Assembly: GCA_000226015.1 (NCBI GenBank)
Contig: JH153612.1
Span: 236,496 to 262,696, forward strand
Source of the DNA: Mnemiopsis leidyi
Taxonomy: Eukaryota > Ctenophora > Tentaculata > Lobata > Bolinopsidae
DNA: 26,201 bases
Reading direction: 5' to 3'
Shown: piece by piece, positions 11,501 to 17,774 of the stretch
Layout of the letters: each line of letters opens with the position of its first letter
Numbering within the stretch: the first letter of the stretch is position 1
Made by a program: the position numbers and the translations under genes
Notes under the pieces: model-generated
The model's database searches: none
What the model was told of the DNA's origin: nothing
The model's input: only the letters and a program-made list of their open reading frames with translations

Positions 11501-14500
11501 TGTGAAGTGTGCACCTGTGAGGACGAAGGAGTAATGAACTGTGTAGAAATGACTTGTCCTGATCTGAATTGCGAGGAGGATGAACTAGTGTCTTACAGAG
11601 AGGACCAGTGCTGTCCCTACTGTCAGTCGGACTGGGTCGAGGTTCTATTGTCCTTTTGTTTGTTTGAGGCAGTAGCAGGGTTTAATTTACAGTAAATCCA
11701 TCGAAACTACACCATAACCGCAATAATGATATTCTGCTGCTGCTGGAAATTGGAATTGTTCCTCAGATTGTGAGTATAATGAACGGTTACTTTTCAGGCC
11801 ATGAACCCGACAATCAGCATCAAGAAGGGACAGTATGTAACTCTGTCCTGTGTTGTACATGTCAAGGATGTGGGGATGAAGAACATTGCTTGGTACAAGG
11901 GGGAGGATAGGATACTTGATCAGTACCAAATATCTTCTAATAGGTTGGTTTAGAATAACTGTTAGTGTTAATTCGGCAGAATCCATCTGGAACAGCTTAA
12001 AATTTTTTAATTGATTTTAAAATTTTCCTACGATCATTGTTTGGTTGGCATGCGGCAAAATATGCGGACAGATCAGCCCTTGAATCCTGAGAAGCTCACT
12101 TTGATTCTATCCTCCAGACTGAGCCTGGTAATCAAGGAAGCCGAAGCCAATGATCGCGGTACCTATACGTGCGAGGCTACAAAGAACGGGGTGAAAGCGA
12201 CAGCCGATTTTAGGGTCAGTGTGTTTATACCCGCGGTGTGCACTCATGAGGACGGGACCGAGTTTGAACAAGGGAAAATCTACAATCCAAACAAGGTATA
12301 TGAATACGTCTGTTTATCATTGTAGCTGTCTGATTACTTTTTCGTTACTTTTTCACATTGTTTTTCACAATGTTTTAAATTAGACAATGTGATTTAAACA
12401 ATGTGTTAAATTCATACGATAGTCCAACTATGTTATTGTTCAGTAGTTAAGTCAATAGTTACTGCAACTGCATCAAGCCCCGGTTTACCTGAGTTTGATT
12501 ACATCTCTCCACCTCTCCACCAGAACACAGCCTGCTCATGTGATGCCCGAGGTCGACACTCCTGCTCCTGTATAGACGACCCTACAATACAATGTTCCTT
12601 CCCAACTGCGGGAGTCTGGCACGACGAGCACTGCAACAAGACCTGCGTCCAGGCTCCAGCAACCTGCTCCAGCGCTAACGATCCTCACTATCGCACTTTC
12701 GATGGGAAGTCTTACGACTTCCATGGTCGGTGTACTTACCAGGCAGCAAGCTGTGATGACTTCAAGGTTAGGGAATCAGGAATCTTTACTAATTCAAGGT
12801 TAAAGAATTAAAGATGATCAGAGATGTTTGCGTGAACTGTTCGAATGTGTATAGTTCCTTCAAGATGCTGTGATTATTATGATTTCACGATATCAATTAA
12901 TTCGATCAACCAATACCGGATTTCAGGTCAAGCTGAAAAACAAAAATCTGGGCAGTACACCTACATACACTGATAAGATGATTCTGGAATTTAAGGGCCA
13001 CAATTTCGCTATCCATTCTGCCGGATTTTCTGCTCATGTAGACGGGAATAAGGTAAAGTGATGAATCAATTTGCAATCGAATTATAATGCAATATATTTT
13101 TGAAGTTTTTCATGCCCAATATTTCCCAAAGGTTTGCTAATATCTTGCTCCTATTGTTTTTCTGAATTTCATTTTACCAAAAGTGGTCTACTTAAAGTGA
13201 ACATTTTTAATAAATTCGCGATGACTAAGGATCCTATTTCATCTCAGGTCCAAGTTCCATACAGCAAGAAGTTTGCCAACGGTGACCGTGTTTCTATCGC
13301 TAAGAGGTAAAAATGAAATGTGAAAGACAAAACATGCTATTAAGATTTTTCGTTGATACATCATTATTTGTCCTATGGAATTGCCGCAATGCCGATTATC
13401 CCAAAAAACTACTTCTATCTCTATCTTCAACATTTCCATTTCAGTGCAAGTGGTCAAATGGTGATAACGTTATATAGCCAAAATAGGGACCCCTCTGCAG
13501 AACTAACTGCTAGAACCATGAGTGGTGGAAGGTAAGTTTTAGATCATCAAATCAACGATTATTAGTCAGAAAATTGTCACTAATGTCAGCATTTTAAACA
13601 CTAAACGCCTAAAGAAACCATAATTGTAAACAAAAGATAGCGAAAATCGTTTATTACTTTAAAGTTCATAACATAGATCAACATTGAATAAAAGTAATCA
13701 AATTTAGATTCCGCCATGAAAAGGTTCACTAAGCCAACTTGCACTAAGCTAAAAGGTTTACTAAGCCATAAAAAGGTTCAACAAAACAACATCAAACCCA
13801 TCCCCAGGTGGATAAACGTTGCGATAAAGCTCCACGGTTCGTGTGCCAGTTTCTCCGAGGGACTGTGCGGCGTCTGGAACGGGAACAGTGCTGACGATCT
13901 GCTGAACAACTCTCCCAACGAAAACGGGGAAAGATTTAAGGATTTCGATGAGAATTGTCCCCCTCCCCCGGCCCCTTATCGACCCTGCGATAACATCGGT
14001 CCCCAGAGAAAGGCTCGAGCTCTTGCCATCTGCCAAATACTTACTCGTAAGTCGTGGTTACGATTCATCGATAACATACTTGTGTAAATTGAATATCTAG
14101 AATCTATCATAAATTCTTCTTCTTATTTGTGATTCATGCTTTAGTATTAAATATTTTTGCCTCTTTCTTAAATACCTCATATAGCTATTGTCTACGTCTC
14201 AAATTCCGATCAGTGATCGCCAAAATATTTCAGAACCTCCGTTTTCGGCGTGCAACAATGTTATTCCTGTTGGCAACGAAGAAGGAGGCTTCATTAACAC
14301 GTGCATGACAGAAATCTGCCAGTGTAATACGGACAAGGTTGGATTATTGCTTTCCCTAAAATCGTCGTTAGTTTCATCAACAATTTACAGTAGCCTTCTA
14401 TGTGGTTTACATGAGTAACCTTCTATGTGGACCATGATTTTAAATTATTGAGCCATAGATGAATAGATCCAACTTATTTCAGTCTTGTGCTTGTCCGGAA

Positions 14501-16856
14501 TTTGACATGTACGCCGAAGAATGTATCAACAGTGGTGTCGATCTAAGTCACTGGAGAGACTCCGTCGATTTTTGCCGTGAGTATCTGTTTATAATATCTG
14601 TTTCGAGAATGAGAGACAATATAAAACACTATTTTGATATTATCATGGAATTACTCTGAACCAACACCAAGATATCAGTATAAACCAACCTATTTATCAA
14701 TATCACTATCACCCACTGCCCGAACTATAGATGAGTACAACTACCGCCACCCCAATATCACCTAACAGTAAAACTACCACCAGTATCACCCAAATGTCAC
14801 CTAACAGTAAAACTACCACCAGTATTACCTCAATGTCACCTAACAGTAAAACTACCGCCAGTATCACCCAAATGTCACCTAACAGTAAAACTACCAGCAG
14901 TATCACCCAACTGTCACCTAACAGTAAAAACTAAAACTTCCATCAGTATCACCCAAATGTCACCTAACAGTAAAACTTCCCCCAGTATCACCCAAATGTC
15001 ACCTAACAGTAAAACTACCCCCAGTATCACCCAAATGTCACCTAACATTAAAACTCTCCCCGCAGCGCACGAGTGCCCCGCTGGTGAGGTGTACATGGCG
15101 GAGGGTCCTGTCCCTGCCCCCTCCTGTCTGGACAGGAGCCCCAACAAGACCGGCACCGCGAGGGGCTGCTTCTGTCCCGAAGGAACCTTCCTGCAGGACG
15201 AGCAGTGTGTACGAGCTGACCAGTGTAGATGTCTTCACGAGGGAACTTTCTACCGTGTAAGTTTCGTTACTTTTGTTACTAAAACTAAGAAGCAGGATCA
15301 CCACTATATGCTGAGAATCGGTTGAGATTTGAAGATGAAGGATAGATGATAATGATGATAACGACCCTTTTTATTTGGAATTAGATTTAAAATGTAAAGA
15401 CCACAATATGTAGATTTCATAGGTTCCTAGTTCATGCCACCCATAAGATCGCATATCTCCCATGTGAATCCTAATGACAGTCTGAACTAACGATCCACCC
15501 CTGAACCAGAATGGGGATGAGATCCGCGACGAAGGAGACTGTGAAGTGTGCACCTGTGAGGACGAAGGAGTAATGAACTGTGTAGAAATGACTTGTCCTG
15601 ATCTGAATTGCGAGGGCGACGAGCTGGTTTCCTACAGAGAGGACCAGTGCTGTCCCTACTGTCAGTCGGACTGGGTCGAGGTAGGTTAATCTAAAGTAAC
15701 GATCTAATCACCTAGGCAACGGTTTTAATACATGAACACTCAACAAGAAATAAGTTGTGGTTTTCTATATATATATAGAGATGATGCATTTGGAGATTTC
15801 AATAAATCAAGAATTCATTGTTAGCTGTTTTATTTGACTCTTCCACCGAAGAGAAAATAGTCAACGGTTGATTGCGGACCGTTTTGATTAACTTATGGAT
15901 TATGGAAAATGGTTGATCATAAAGTTTTGGATTTTGTTCAAGTTCAATCTGAATCATAAATGCATCATTGTGATAAAATAACAGTCAATAACTCATCATT
16001 TTTAGGCAGTAAATCCTAAAGTCGAGGTAAAAGCTGGACAGTCGATTGAGCTGACGTGTGCTGTCCATGCTGCAAACGTCAACAAGAAGAGCATAAACTG
16101 GTACCAAGATGGAAAGAGAATTGTCAAGGGAATCTCGCGAGATAGGTCCGATTTAGTAATTGTTCATATTTACGCCTAATTTGTGCTGTTGTTCAACAGC
16201 TATATTGTTTCTTTCAACTTTTAGAAAACTGATAATGTAAGTTTTTTCAATCATGAGTCTTATATGTACATTGCACTCTGTAGTGTGCTGACTCTGTAGT
16301 GACTCTGTAGCTGACTCTGTAGTGTGCTGACTTCTCACAAAATTTCATGATACCAGATTGAAGTTGACGATTGTGGACATCAAAACTGATCAAACTGGTC
16401 GGTACACTTGTGAAGCCTCTAGGGATGGAAAGTTTGCATCCGGCAGGTTCGATGTTGACGTCCATGCTCCTGTATTACAGGCTCTTGTTAAAGGTCAGAC
16501 GTCAGAACTACTTCAAAACTTAATTACTCATATTACATACCTTTCAACCCTTCAGTGATTCAGATTCTATAAATATGATTTCATGTCATTTCCAATTCCA
16601 TTTAGCAGTAAATAACGAAAATTTAGAGATTTTGAAGTGTTGCTAGCGGATCGATTATAGTTTTACAGATAGCCTAAACCTGCTTTAACTGAAGCATTAT
16701 ACCTATTTAAGCTGAACAGCTGATTTTTCAGATCAATGCCAGGATCAGAACAAGTGGTGTAGAATCTGGGCCAACAAAGGCTTCTGTCACCTCAAGTACA
16801 TGATCTTGTACTGCAAGTCTTCCTGCTCCTTGTGCTACCAAGACGAGCAACCTTGA
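2406..16856 (+). CDS. Large secreted multidomain protein (TSP1/SRCR/VWD-C8-TIL/VWC/Ig/ShKT), 38 exons
   Basis: This is a spliced gene whose exons sum to 6891 bases (2296 residues plus stop). Every junction is GT-AG and phase-compatible. Residue layout: signal peptide 1 to about 33; unrecognised domain 33-185; TSP1 186-424 (four); SRCR 425-528; TSP1 529-588; SRCR 589-894 (three); TSP1 895-954; SRCR 955-1159 (two); Cys-rich linker 1160-1224; VWD 1225-1430; C8 about 1431-1496; TIL 1497-1560; VWC 1561-1617; Ig 1618 to about 1705; a second linker-VWD-C8-TIL-VWC-Ig set to about 2245; ShKT 2256-2296. VWD-C8-TIL modules occur in gel-forming mucins, von Willebrand factor, SCO-spondin and hemolectin, while SRCR and TSP1 domains bind proteins or glycans. 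I infer an extracellular matrix, mucus or defence protein. No transmembrane segment is visible, and the protein ends in ShKT. The family is not one I can name. Two adjacent genes are possible but unlikely, since the frame runs through and no internal signal peptide or terminator appears. Confidence 0.88.
2744..2818. repeat. 11-base tandem repeat in intron 1
   Basis: Nearly seven copies of TAGACAAATAA lie just before exon 2, with one copy changed to TAAACAAATAA and one to TAGACAAATAT. Confidence 0.92.
2851..3309 (+). CDS. Exon 2: unrecognised N-terminal domain
   Basis: A single 459-base, phase 1-1 exon codes about 153 residues of the mature N-terminus. It is rich in Trp, aromatic and Ser residues (for example NAHFDIHWNFPATSWGVGTE and HFRIRCDGVEVAAI). 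Few cysteines are present: one in GSGCDGDG, one in RIRCDG, one in YSCISS, and one formed across the exon 2/3 junction. The alternating hydrophobic pattern suggests an all-beta fold such as a jelly-roll or LamG-like sandwich, but I recognise no family. The acceptor is TTGCGCTTCAG and the donor is AAAT|GTTAGT. Confidence 0.82.
3481..3660 (+). CDS. Exon 3: TSP1 domain 1 (atypical)
   Basis: This thrombospondin type-1 repeat has a W-x-x-W-x-x-W tryptophan ladder (GGWSSWGSWSSCSC), the arginine strand TYTRTRSC, then NPAPSCGGSSC and a terminal C-x-x-x-C-C. WxxW motifs are known C-mannosylation sites. Where the usual CSVTCGGG loop stands, this domain has CSCDHSTGTG. The exon is 180 bases, phase 1-1, with donor GTAAGT. 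Confidence 0.9.
3866..4045 (+). CDS. Exon 4: TSP1 domain 2 (atypical)
   Basis: This is a near-copy of exon 3 in length (180 bases), DNA and loop type (CSCDHSTGTG). It reads GGWTDWADWGSCSC, then TYTRTRSCTNPAPSC and CDSQCC. The resemblance to exon 3 runs on into the first bases of the following intron (GTAAGTTATTTC), which points to duplication of a block that included intron. Confidence 0.9.
4290..4466 (+). CDS. Exon 5: TSP1 domain 3 (atypical)
   Basis: This is the third TSP1 domain of the CSCD type, with GGWTDWADWAGCDCDYNTG and TWTRTRTCTNPAPYC. At 177 bases it is one codon shorter than its sisters, and it ends in C-V-E-Q-C rather than the double cysteine of domains 1 and 2. Phase 1-1; acceptor TCCTCGCAG, donor GTAAGA. 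Confidence 0.9.
4550..4729 (+). CDS. Exon 6: TSP1 domain 4 (canonical)
   Basis: This canonical TSP1 has GGWTDYGDWTKCSAVCGGG, then TQTRTRTCTNPAP, and a closing C-x(4)-C (CNPYPC). The middle tryptophan of the ladder is replaced by Tyr (W-x-x-Y-x-x-W). It is very similar in DNA to exons 8 and 12. 180 bases, phase 1-1. Confidence 0.93.
4855..5166 (+). CDS. Exon 7: SRCR domain 1
   Basis: This scavenger receptor cysteine-rich domain has six cysteines in group-A spacing: GTVC, AIC, VEC, SSC, IKC and LAC. It begins GFVTVDREGG and carries EGLLLYGGGTVCDDDF and a W-R-S-G motif. Two in-frame acceptors are possible, AG|T at 4843 or CCAG|GA at 4855. Homology with the other SRCR exons (all beginning at an aligned F) favours 4855; using 4843 would add VVSP. 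The donor CTAG|GTCACG is weak but matches the domain edge. Confidence 0.88.
5509..5688 (+). CDS. Exon 8: TSP1 domain 5 (canonical)
   Basis: This TSP1 reads GGWNDYGDWTECSAVCGGG, then TQTRTRTCTNPAPQFGG and CNSYSC. Long stretches match exon 6 almost base for base. It sits alone between SRCR1 and SRCR2. 180 bases, phase 1-1, acceptor AACTTCAG. Confidence 0.92.
5815..6123 (+). CDS. Exon 9: SRCR domain 2
   Basis: This SRCR domain has all six cysteines (GTVC, TIC, VVC, SAC, SNC, LTC) and an N-F-S sequon right after GTVCDG, a possible N-glycosylation site. Roughly 160 bases (about 5878-6038) match exon 13 with only a few differences, while its ends do not. 309 bases, phase 1-1, acceptor CCCCAG. Confidence 0.92.
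6290..6592 (+). CDS. Exon 10: SRCR domain 3
   Basis: This SRCR domain starts DFGLVGADGN and carries EGLLLYKSGTVCDTGF, MGYHGMRSWRSG, VECNSDDW and CGHDTDV. All six cysteines are present. 303 bases, phase 1-1, with a strong acceptor (TTTTGTTCAG) and donor (GTAAGA). Confidence 0.92.
6778..7083 (+). CDS. Exon 11: SRCR domain 4
   Basis: This SRCR domain starts DFEIVDGEGN and carries EGLLLYKGGTVCDDHF, AICREMGYHG, VRCSSNVW and CRHSEDVHVSC. All six cysteines are present. 306 bases, phase 1-1, donor GTAAGG. The junction with exon 12 forms a Pro codon. Confidence 0.93.
7224..7403 (+). CDS. Exon 12: TSP1 domain 6 (canonical)
   Basis: This TSP1 reads GGWTDYGDWTKCSTVCGGG, then TQTRTRTCTNPAP, and ends CNHYPC. 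It is the last TSP1 of the protein, inserted between SRCR4 and SRCR5, and a close DNA relative of exons 6 and 8. 180 bases, phase 1-1. Confidence 0.93.
7579..7884 (+). CDS. Exon 13: SRCR domain 5
   Basis: This six-cysteine SRCR domain starts GFVIVNAEG. The region from about 7638 to 7800 is nearly identical in DNA to exon 9, including silent positions, whereas the first 60 and last 80 bases differ. It keeps the N-F-S sequon. 306 bases, phase 1-1, donor GTGAGT. Confidence 0.92.
8057..8365 (+). CDS. Exon 14: SRCR domain 6, lacking one disulfide pair
   Basis: This SRCR domain starts DFSLTNEAGH. The usual GTVC is GTVN, and the usual C-x-H-E-E-D is NNHEED, so the second and seventh SRCR cysteines (paired in known SRCR structures) are both absent. 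The remaining four (AIC, VDC, SSC, LSC) are kept, and an N-S-T sequon lies nearby. The frame is intact. 309 bases, phase 1-1. Confidence 0.9.
8593..8637 (+). CDS. Exon 15: short linker exon (VWC-like start)
   Basis: This 45-base, phase 1-1 micro-exon codes APDCVDSDGKAQRIP, between a CATTTCAG acceptor and a strong GTAAGT donor. It aligns in role with VCTHEDGTEFEQGKIY at the end of exon 26, which begins the linker of the second cassette. Confidence 0.8.
8843..8992 (+). CDS. Exon 16: Cys-rich linker before VWD1
   Basis: This exon codes a Cys-rich segment (KICTCKADSSFDCACP, then CRSICIK) matching the first part of exon 27. The acceptor is unusual. The obvious AAAATAG|GC at 8832 gives the wrong phase and soon a stop, while GGCGAAG|GG at 8842 restores the frame and gives GYPHTVNPHK. 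Phase 1-1 with donor GTATGC. The start is the least certain junction in the gene. Confidence 0.7.
9289..9401 (+). CDS. Exon 17: VWD domain 1, N-terminal part
   Basis: This exon has the hallmark opening of a von Willebrand type D domain: GDPHYLTFDGKYYDFHG, then CTYQAASCDDF. The acceptor is ATTCGCAG. The donor ACG|GTAGAA switches the reading phase from 1 to 0. Confidence 0.93.
9576..9701 (+). CDS. Exon 18: VWD domain 1, middle part
   Basis: This 126-base, phase 0-0 exon codes beta strands of the VWD core (YRIQLRFKGHEFIIG, then SSATVDGKA). It has exactly the same length and borders as exon 28. Confidence 0.9.
9834..9973 (+). CDS. Exon 19: VWD domain 1, middle part
   Basis: This exon codes VQTPYVRKFSNGDKVEI and on to LKADDGRR. 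It is one exon of 140 bases, whereas the second cassette has two exons (29 and 30) with an extra intron here. It ends in phase 2. Confidence 0.9.
10103..10341 (+). CDS. Exon 20: VWD domain 1, calcium-loop end
   Basis: This exon carries EGLCGNWNGNSGDDL, the VWD calcium-loop signature, then a proline-rich PAPPPPYDPC stretch leading to C8. The usual CGLCG motif is EGLCG here, so the vicinal CxxC linked to multimer assembly in VWF and mucins is absent. 239 bases, equal to exon 31. Confidence 0.93.
10492..10595 (+). CDS. Exon 21: C8 domain 1, first part
   Basis: This exon codes EDPFSACGNVVPVG, then CMTDVCHC, typical of the C8 module that follows VWD. A CACAG at 10463 gives a stop. The correct acceptor is TCTCCCCAG at 10491, aligned with exon 32. 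104 bases, ends in phase 0. Confidence 0.88.
10624..10693. repeat. 35-base direct duplication in intron 21
   Basis: Two copies of a unit beginning ATCACACTTAGACACACTCT stand head to tail, with few differences. Confidence 0.85.
10831..10924 (+). CDS. Exon 22: C8 domain 1, second part
   Basis: This exon codes TCACPQFDAYAQKCIENGVD, then W-R and a final F-C, completing the C8 module. The acceptor is a strong TTTTTTTCAG and the donor is GTAAGT. 94 bases, identical in length to exon 33. Confidence 0.92.
11111..11301 (+). CDS. Exon 23: TIL domain 1
   Basis: This is a trypsin-inhibitor-like cysteine-rich module: YDCPSGQVY, then RGCFCPEGQYL, NCVRANQCKC. TIL modules follow C8 in VWF- and mucin-type D assemblies. 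191 bases, equal to exon 34; donor GTAAGA, phase 0. Confidence 0.93.
11471..11641 (+). CDS. Exon 24: VWC domain 1
   Basis: This is a von Willebrand type C module: GDCEVCTCEDEG, then MTCPDLNC and DQCCPYCQ. It is phase 0-0 and 171 bases. It is almost the same DNA sequence as exon 35, about 4 kb away, with one cluster of differences near the middle. Confidence 0.93.
11798..11943 (+). CDS. Exon 25: Ig domain 1, first half
   Basis: This is the first half of an I-set-like immunoglobulin domain: YVTLSCVVHVKD (Cys of strand B), then NIAWYKG (core Trp). The donor AATAG|GTTGGT ends in phase 2, within a split Arg codon. Confidence 0.88.
12118..12295 (+). CDS. Exon 26: Ig domain 1, second half, and linker start
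   Basis: This exon completes the Ig domain (LVIKEAEANDRGTYTCEATK, the D-x-G-x-Y-x-C motif). It then runs directly into VCTHEDGTEFEQGKIYNPNK, the opening of the second Cys-rich linker. In the first cassette the matching linker piece is a separate micro-exon (15). Confidence 0.88.
12524..12766 (+). CDS. Exon 27: Cys-rich linker and VWD domain 2 start
   Basis: This 243-base phase 0-0 exon corresponds to exons 16 plus 17. It has Cys-rich TACSCDARGRHSCSC, then NDPHYRTFDGKSYDFHG and CTYQAASCDDF. The intron separating these two parts in the first cassette is absent here. Confidence 0.93.
12927..13052 (+). CDS. Exon 28: VWD domain 2, middle part
   Basis: This exon codes KMILEFKGHNFAIH, then SAHVDGNK. 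It is 126 bases and phase 0-0, the exact counterpart of exon 18. Acceptor TTTCAG, donor GTAAAG. Confidence 0.9.
13248..13306 (+). CDS. Exon 29: VWD domain 2, middle part
   Basis: This 59-base exon codes VQVPYSKKFANGDRVSIAK. It matches the first half of exon 19, is interrupted by an intron of about 138 bases not found in the first cassette, and ends in phase 2. Confidence 0.87.
13445..13531 (+). CDS. Exon 30: VWD domain 2, middle part
   Basis: This 87-base exon codes GQMVITLYSQNRDPSAELTA and on to SGG, the counterpart of the second half of exon 19. Acceptor TTTCAG, donor GTAAGT, phase 2-2. Confidence 0.87.
13808..14046 (+). CDS. Exon 31: VWD domain 2, calcium-loop end
   Basis: This exon carries EGLCGVWNGNSADDL and a PPPPAPYRPC linker. 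Like exon 20 it lacks the first Cys of CGLCG. It is 239 bases, equal to exon 20, with acceptor CATCCCCAG and donor GTAAGT. Confidence 0.92.
14234..14337 (+). CDS. Exon 32: C8 domain 2, first part
   Basis: This exon codes PPFSACNNVIPVG, then CMTEICQC. It is 104 bases, equal to exon 21, with acceptor ATTTCAG and donor GTTGGA. The junction codon with exon 31 is Gln. Confidence 0.9.
14483..14576 (+). CDS. Exon 33: C8 domain 2, second part
   Basis: This exon codes SCACPEFDMYAEECINSGVD, then H-W-R and a final F-C. It is 94 bases, equal to exon 22; donor GTGAGT, phase 1. Confidence 0.91.
14748..15056. repeat. 39-base minisatellite in intron 33
   Basis: About eight copies of a 39-base unit are present, each containing AACAGTAAAACTACC and ATCACCCAAATGTCACC. 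The + strand reads as a Ser/Thr-rich 13-residue peptide repeat (MSPNSKTTTSITQ). One copy has an insertion that shifts the frame and ends the first block at a TAA (14932-14934). The sister intron 22 has no such array. Confidence 0.9.
15066..15256 (+). CDS. Exon 34: TIL domain 2
   Basis: This TIL module codes HECPAGEVYMAEG, then RGCFCPEGTFL and QCVRADQCRC. It is 191 bases, equal to exon 23. It follows an intron filled with a 39-base minisatellite; the acceptor is CTCTCCCCGCAG. Confidence 0.92.
15510..15680 (+). CDS. Exon 35: VWC domain 2
   Basis: This VWC module is nearly identical to exon 24: its first ~104 bases differ by about one base. It is 171 bases, phase 0-0, donor GTAGGT. Confidence 0.93.
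16006..16145 (+). CDS. Exon 36: Ig domain 2, first half
   Basis: This exon codes SIELTCAVHAAN (strand B Cys), then SINWYQDGK (core Trp). It ends in phase 2 at GATAG|GTCCGA, the same split-Arg position as exon 25. It is two codons shorter than exon 25. Confidence 0.87.
16275..16332. repeat. Short tandem repeat in intron 36
   Basis: Four units of ACTCTGTAGTG/ACTCTGTAGCTG with variable GTGCTG tails lie close before exon 37. Confidence 0.8.
16357..16493 (+). CDS. Exon 37: Ig domain 2, second half
   Basis: This exon codes LKLTIVDIKTDQTGRYTCEA, then RFDVDVHAPVLQALVK. It carries the D-x-T-G-x-Y-x-C motif and a short linker. Unlike exon 26 it does not continue into a VWC-like linker; it ends in phase 1 to join ShKT. 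Confidence 0.87.
16732..16856 (+). CDS. Exon 38: C-terminal ShKT domain and stop
   Basis: This last coding exon holds a six-cysteine ShKT fold, with C-Q-D, K-W-C, G-F-C, L-Y-C, S-S-C and S-L-C, preceded by the TTTTTCAG acceptor. ShKT modules are named after a sea anemone K+-channel toxin, but they are also common as non-toxic C-terminal domains of secreted enzymes and matrix proteins. As a domain of a 2296-residue protein it is not evidence of a venom peptide. The stop is TGA at 16854. Confidence 0.9.
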
Positions 16857-17055
16857 AGTTAAGAACCTTGAAGTTAACAACTTTGAAGATAAAAACTTTG
16901 AAGTTAAGAACCTTGGAGTTAACAACATTGAATTTAACAACTTTGAAGTCAACAATATTAAAGTTAACAACATTAAAGGTAACAAACTTTGAAGTTAACA
17001 ACTTTAAATCTAGCAACTTTAAAGTTTATAACTTTGACCTTGCAACTTTAAACTA
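16848..17055 (+). repeat. 15-base tandem array covering the stop codon and 3' UTR
   Basis: About 13 imperfect copies of a 15-base unit (AACTTTGAAGTTAAC type) begin at the stop codon itself. Because the unit length is a multiple of three, TGA and TAA recur in the gene's frame. The + frame beginning at 16832 and two minus-strand frames stay open through the array, which is a repeat artefact. Confidence 0.85.
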
Positions 17056-17470
17056 AGCTTATTTGAACTTAGCAGTTTTTATCTTGGCAACTTTAACGAA
17101 GACACGATGTTTTGAGACTTTACGTCAAATTAATAGTGAGGCTCGCTATTCTTTCTTTAAAGTGTTTTACAGGAAACTGATTTTTGACGAGATTGTATTT
17201 GCCTACCGCTTTGAGCTGTTAGAGTCGGGTATAACCGCGTTTAACGCATTTAATTTGATATGAGGAGGAGTTTGATTTTGACATAGTCTGGAATTGAAAC
17301 AGTTGTTAACTTGAATTTATTTTTCTGTTTTGCATATGAATATTTAGTCATACCTTTAGTTTTATCTCTTTAAGTTTCAAAATTTAAGTTTTCAAATTAT
17401 GATAATCTACTTCATCTTATGAGTATATAATGTCTTGTAAACTTTTCGACCATTATATGCGTTTTTGACA

Positions 17471-17476
17471 AATAAA
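17471..17476 (+). terminator. Polyadenylation signal AATAAA
   Basis: This canonical AATAAA lies about 615 bases after the stop, followed by T-rich sequence. It is the best candidate for the 3' end of the large gene; I see no earlier AATAAA after the stop. Confidence 0.6.
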
Positions 17477-17774
17477 ATTTTCCTTTAAATTTGCTTGTTA
17501 ATTCTAAAGTCGAATCGTAAACTATAGGATCAGACAGAGTCTGAGTGATAGTGGGGTCGGTCCTATTCCATTGGCCGTGAAAAGTAACAAATTGAGATTA
17601 TAAGCATGAAAAATTTTATTAAACAAAATTTTTCCCAAAAAACAGAATCATACGGTGGTATATTTCTCATGGTCACATCTGGCGTTATAATGAAAAACTT
17701 CAAGCTTGTTACTACTGTAATTCTATTTTTCATTCCTTATAGTGCCTGAAACTATCCAGCATTCAGAATGTAGC

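Noticed and set aside
14731-15065. Extension of exon 34 to include the Ser/Thr repeats as a mucin PTS domain
   Set aside because: CAG acceptors in the units give the wrong phase from exon 33, the array contains a frameshift and TAA, and the sister exon 23 starts at the point equivalent to 15066.
16728-17056. Open frames on both strands (Lys/Thr/Leu- and Leu/Val-rich)
   Set aside because: They are artefacts of the 15-base array in the 3' UTR and overlap the true last exon.
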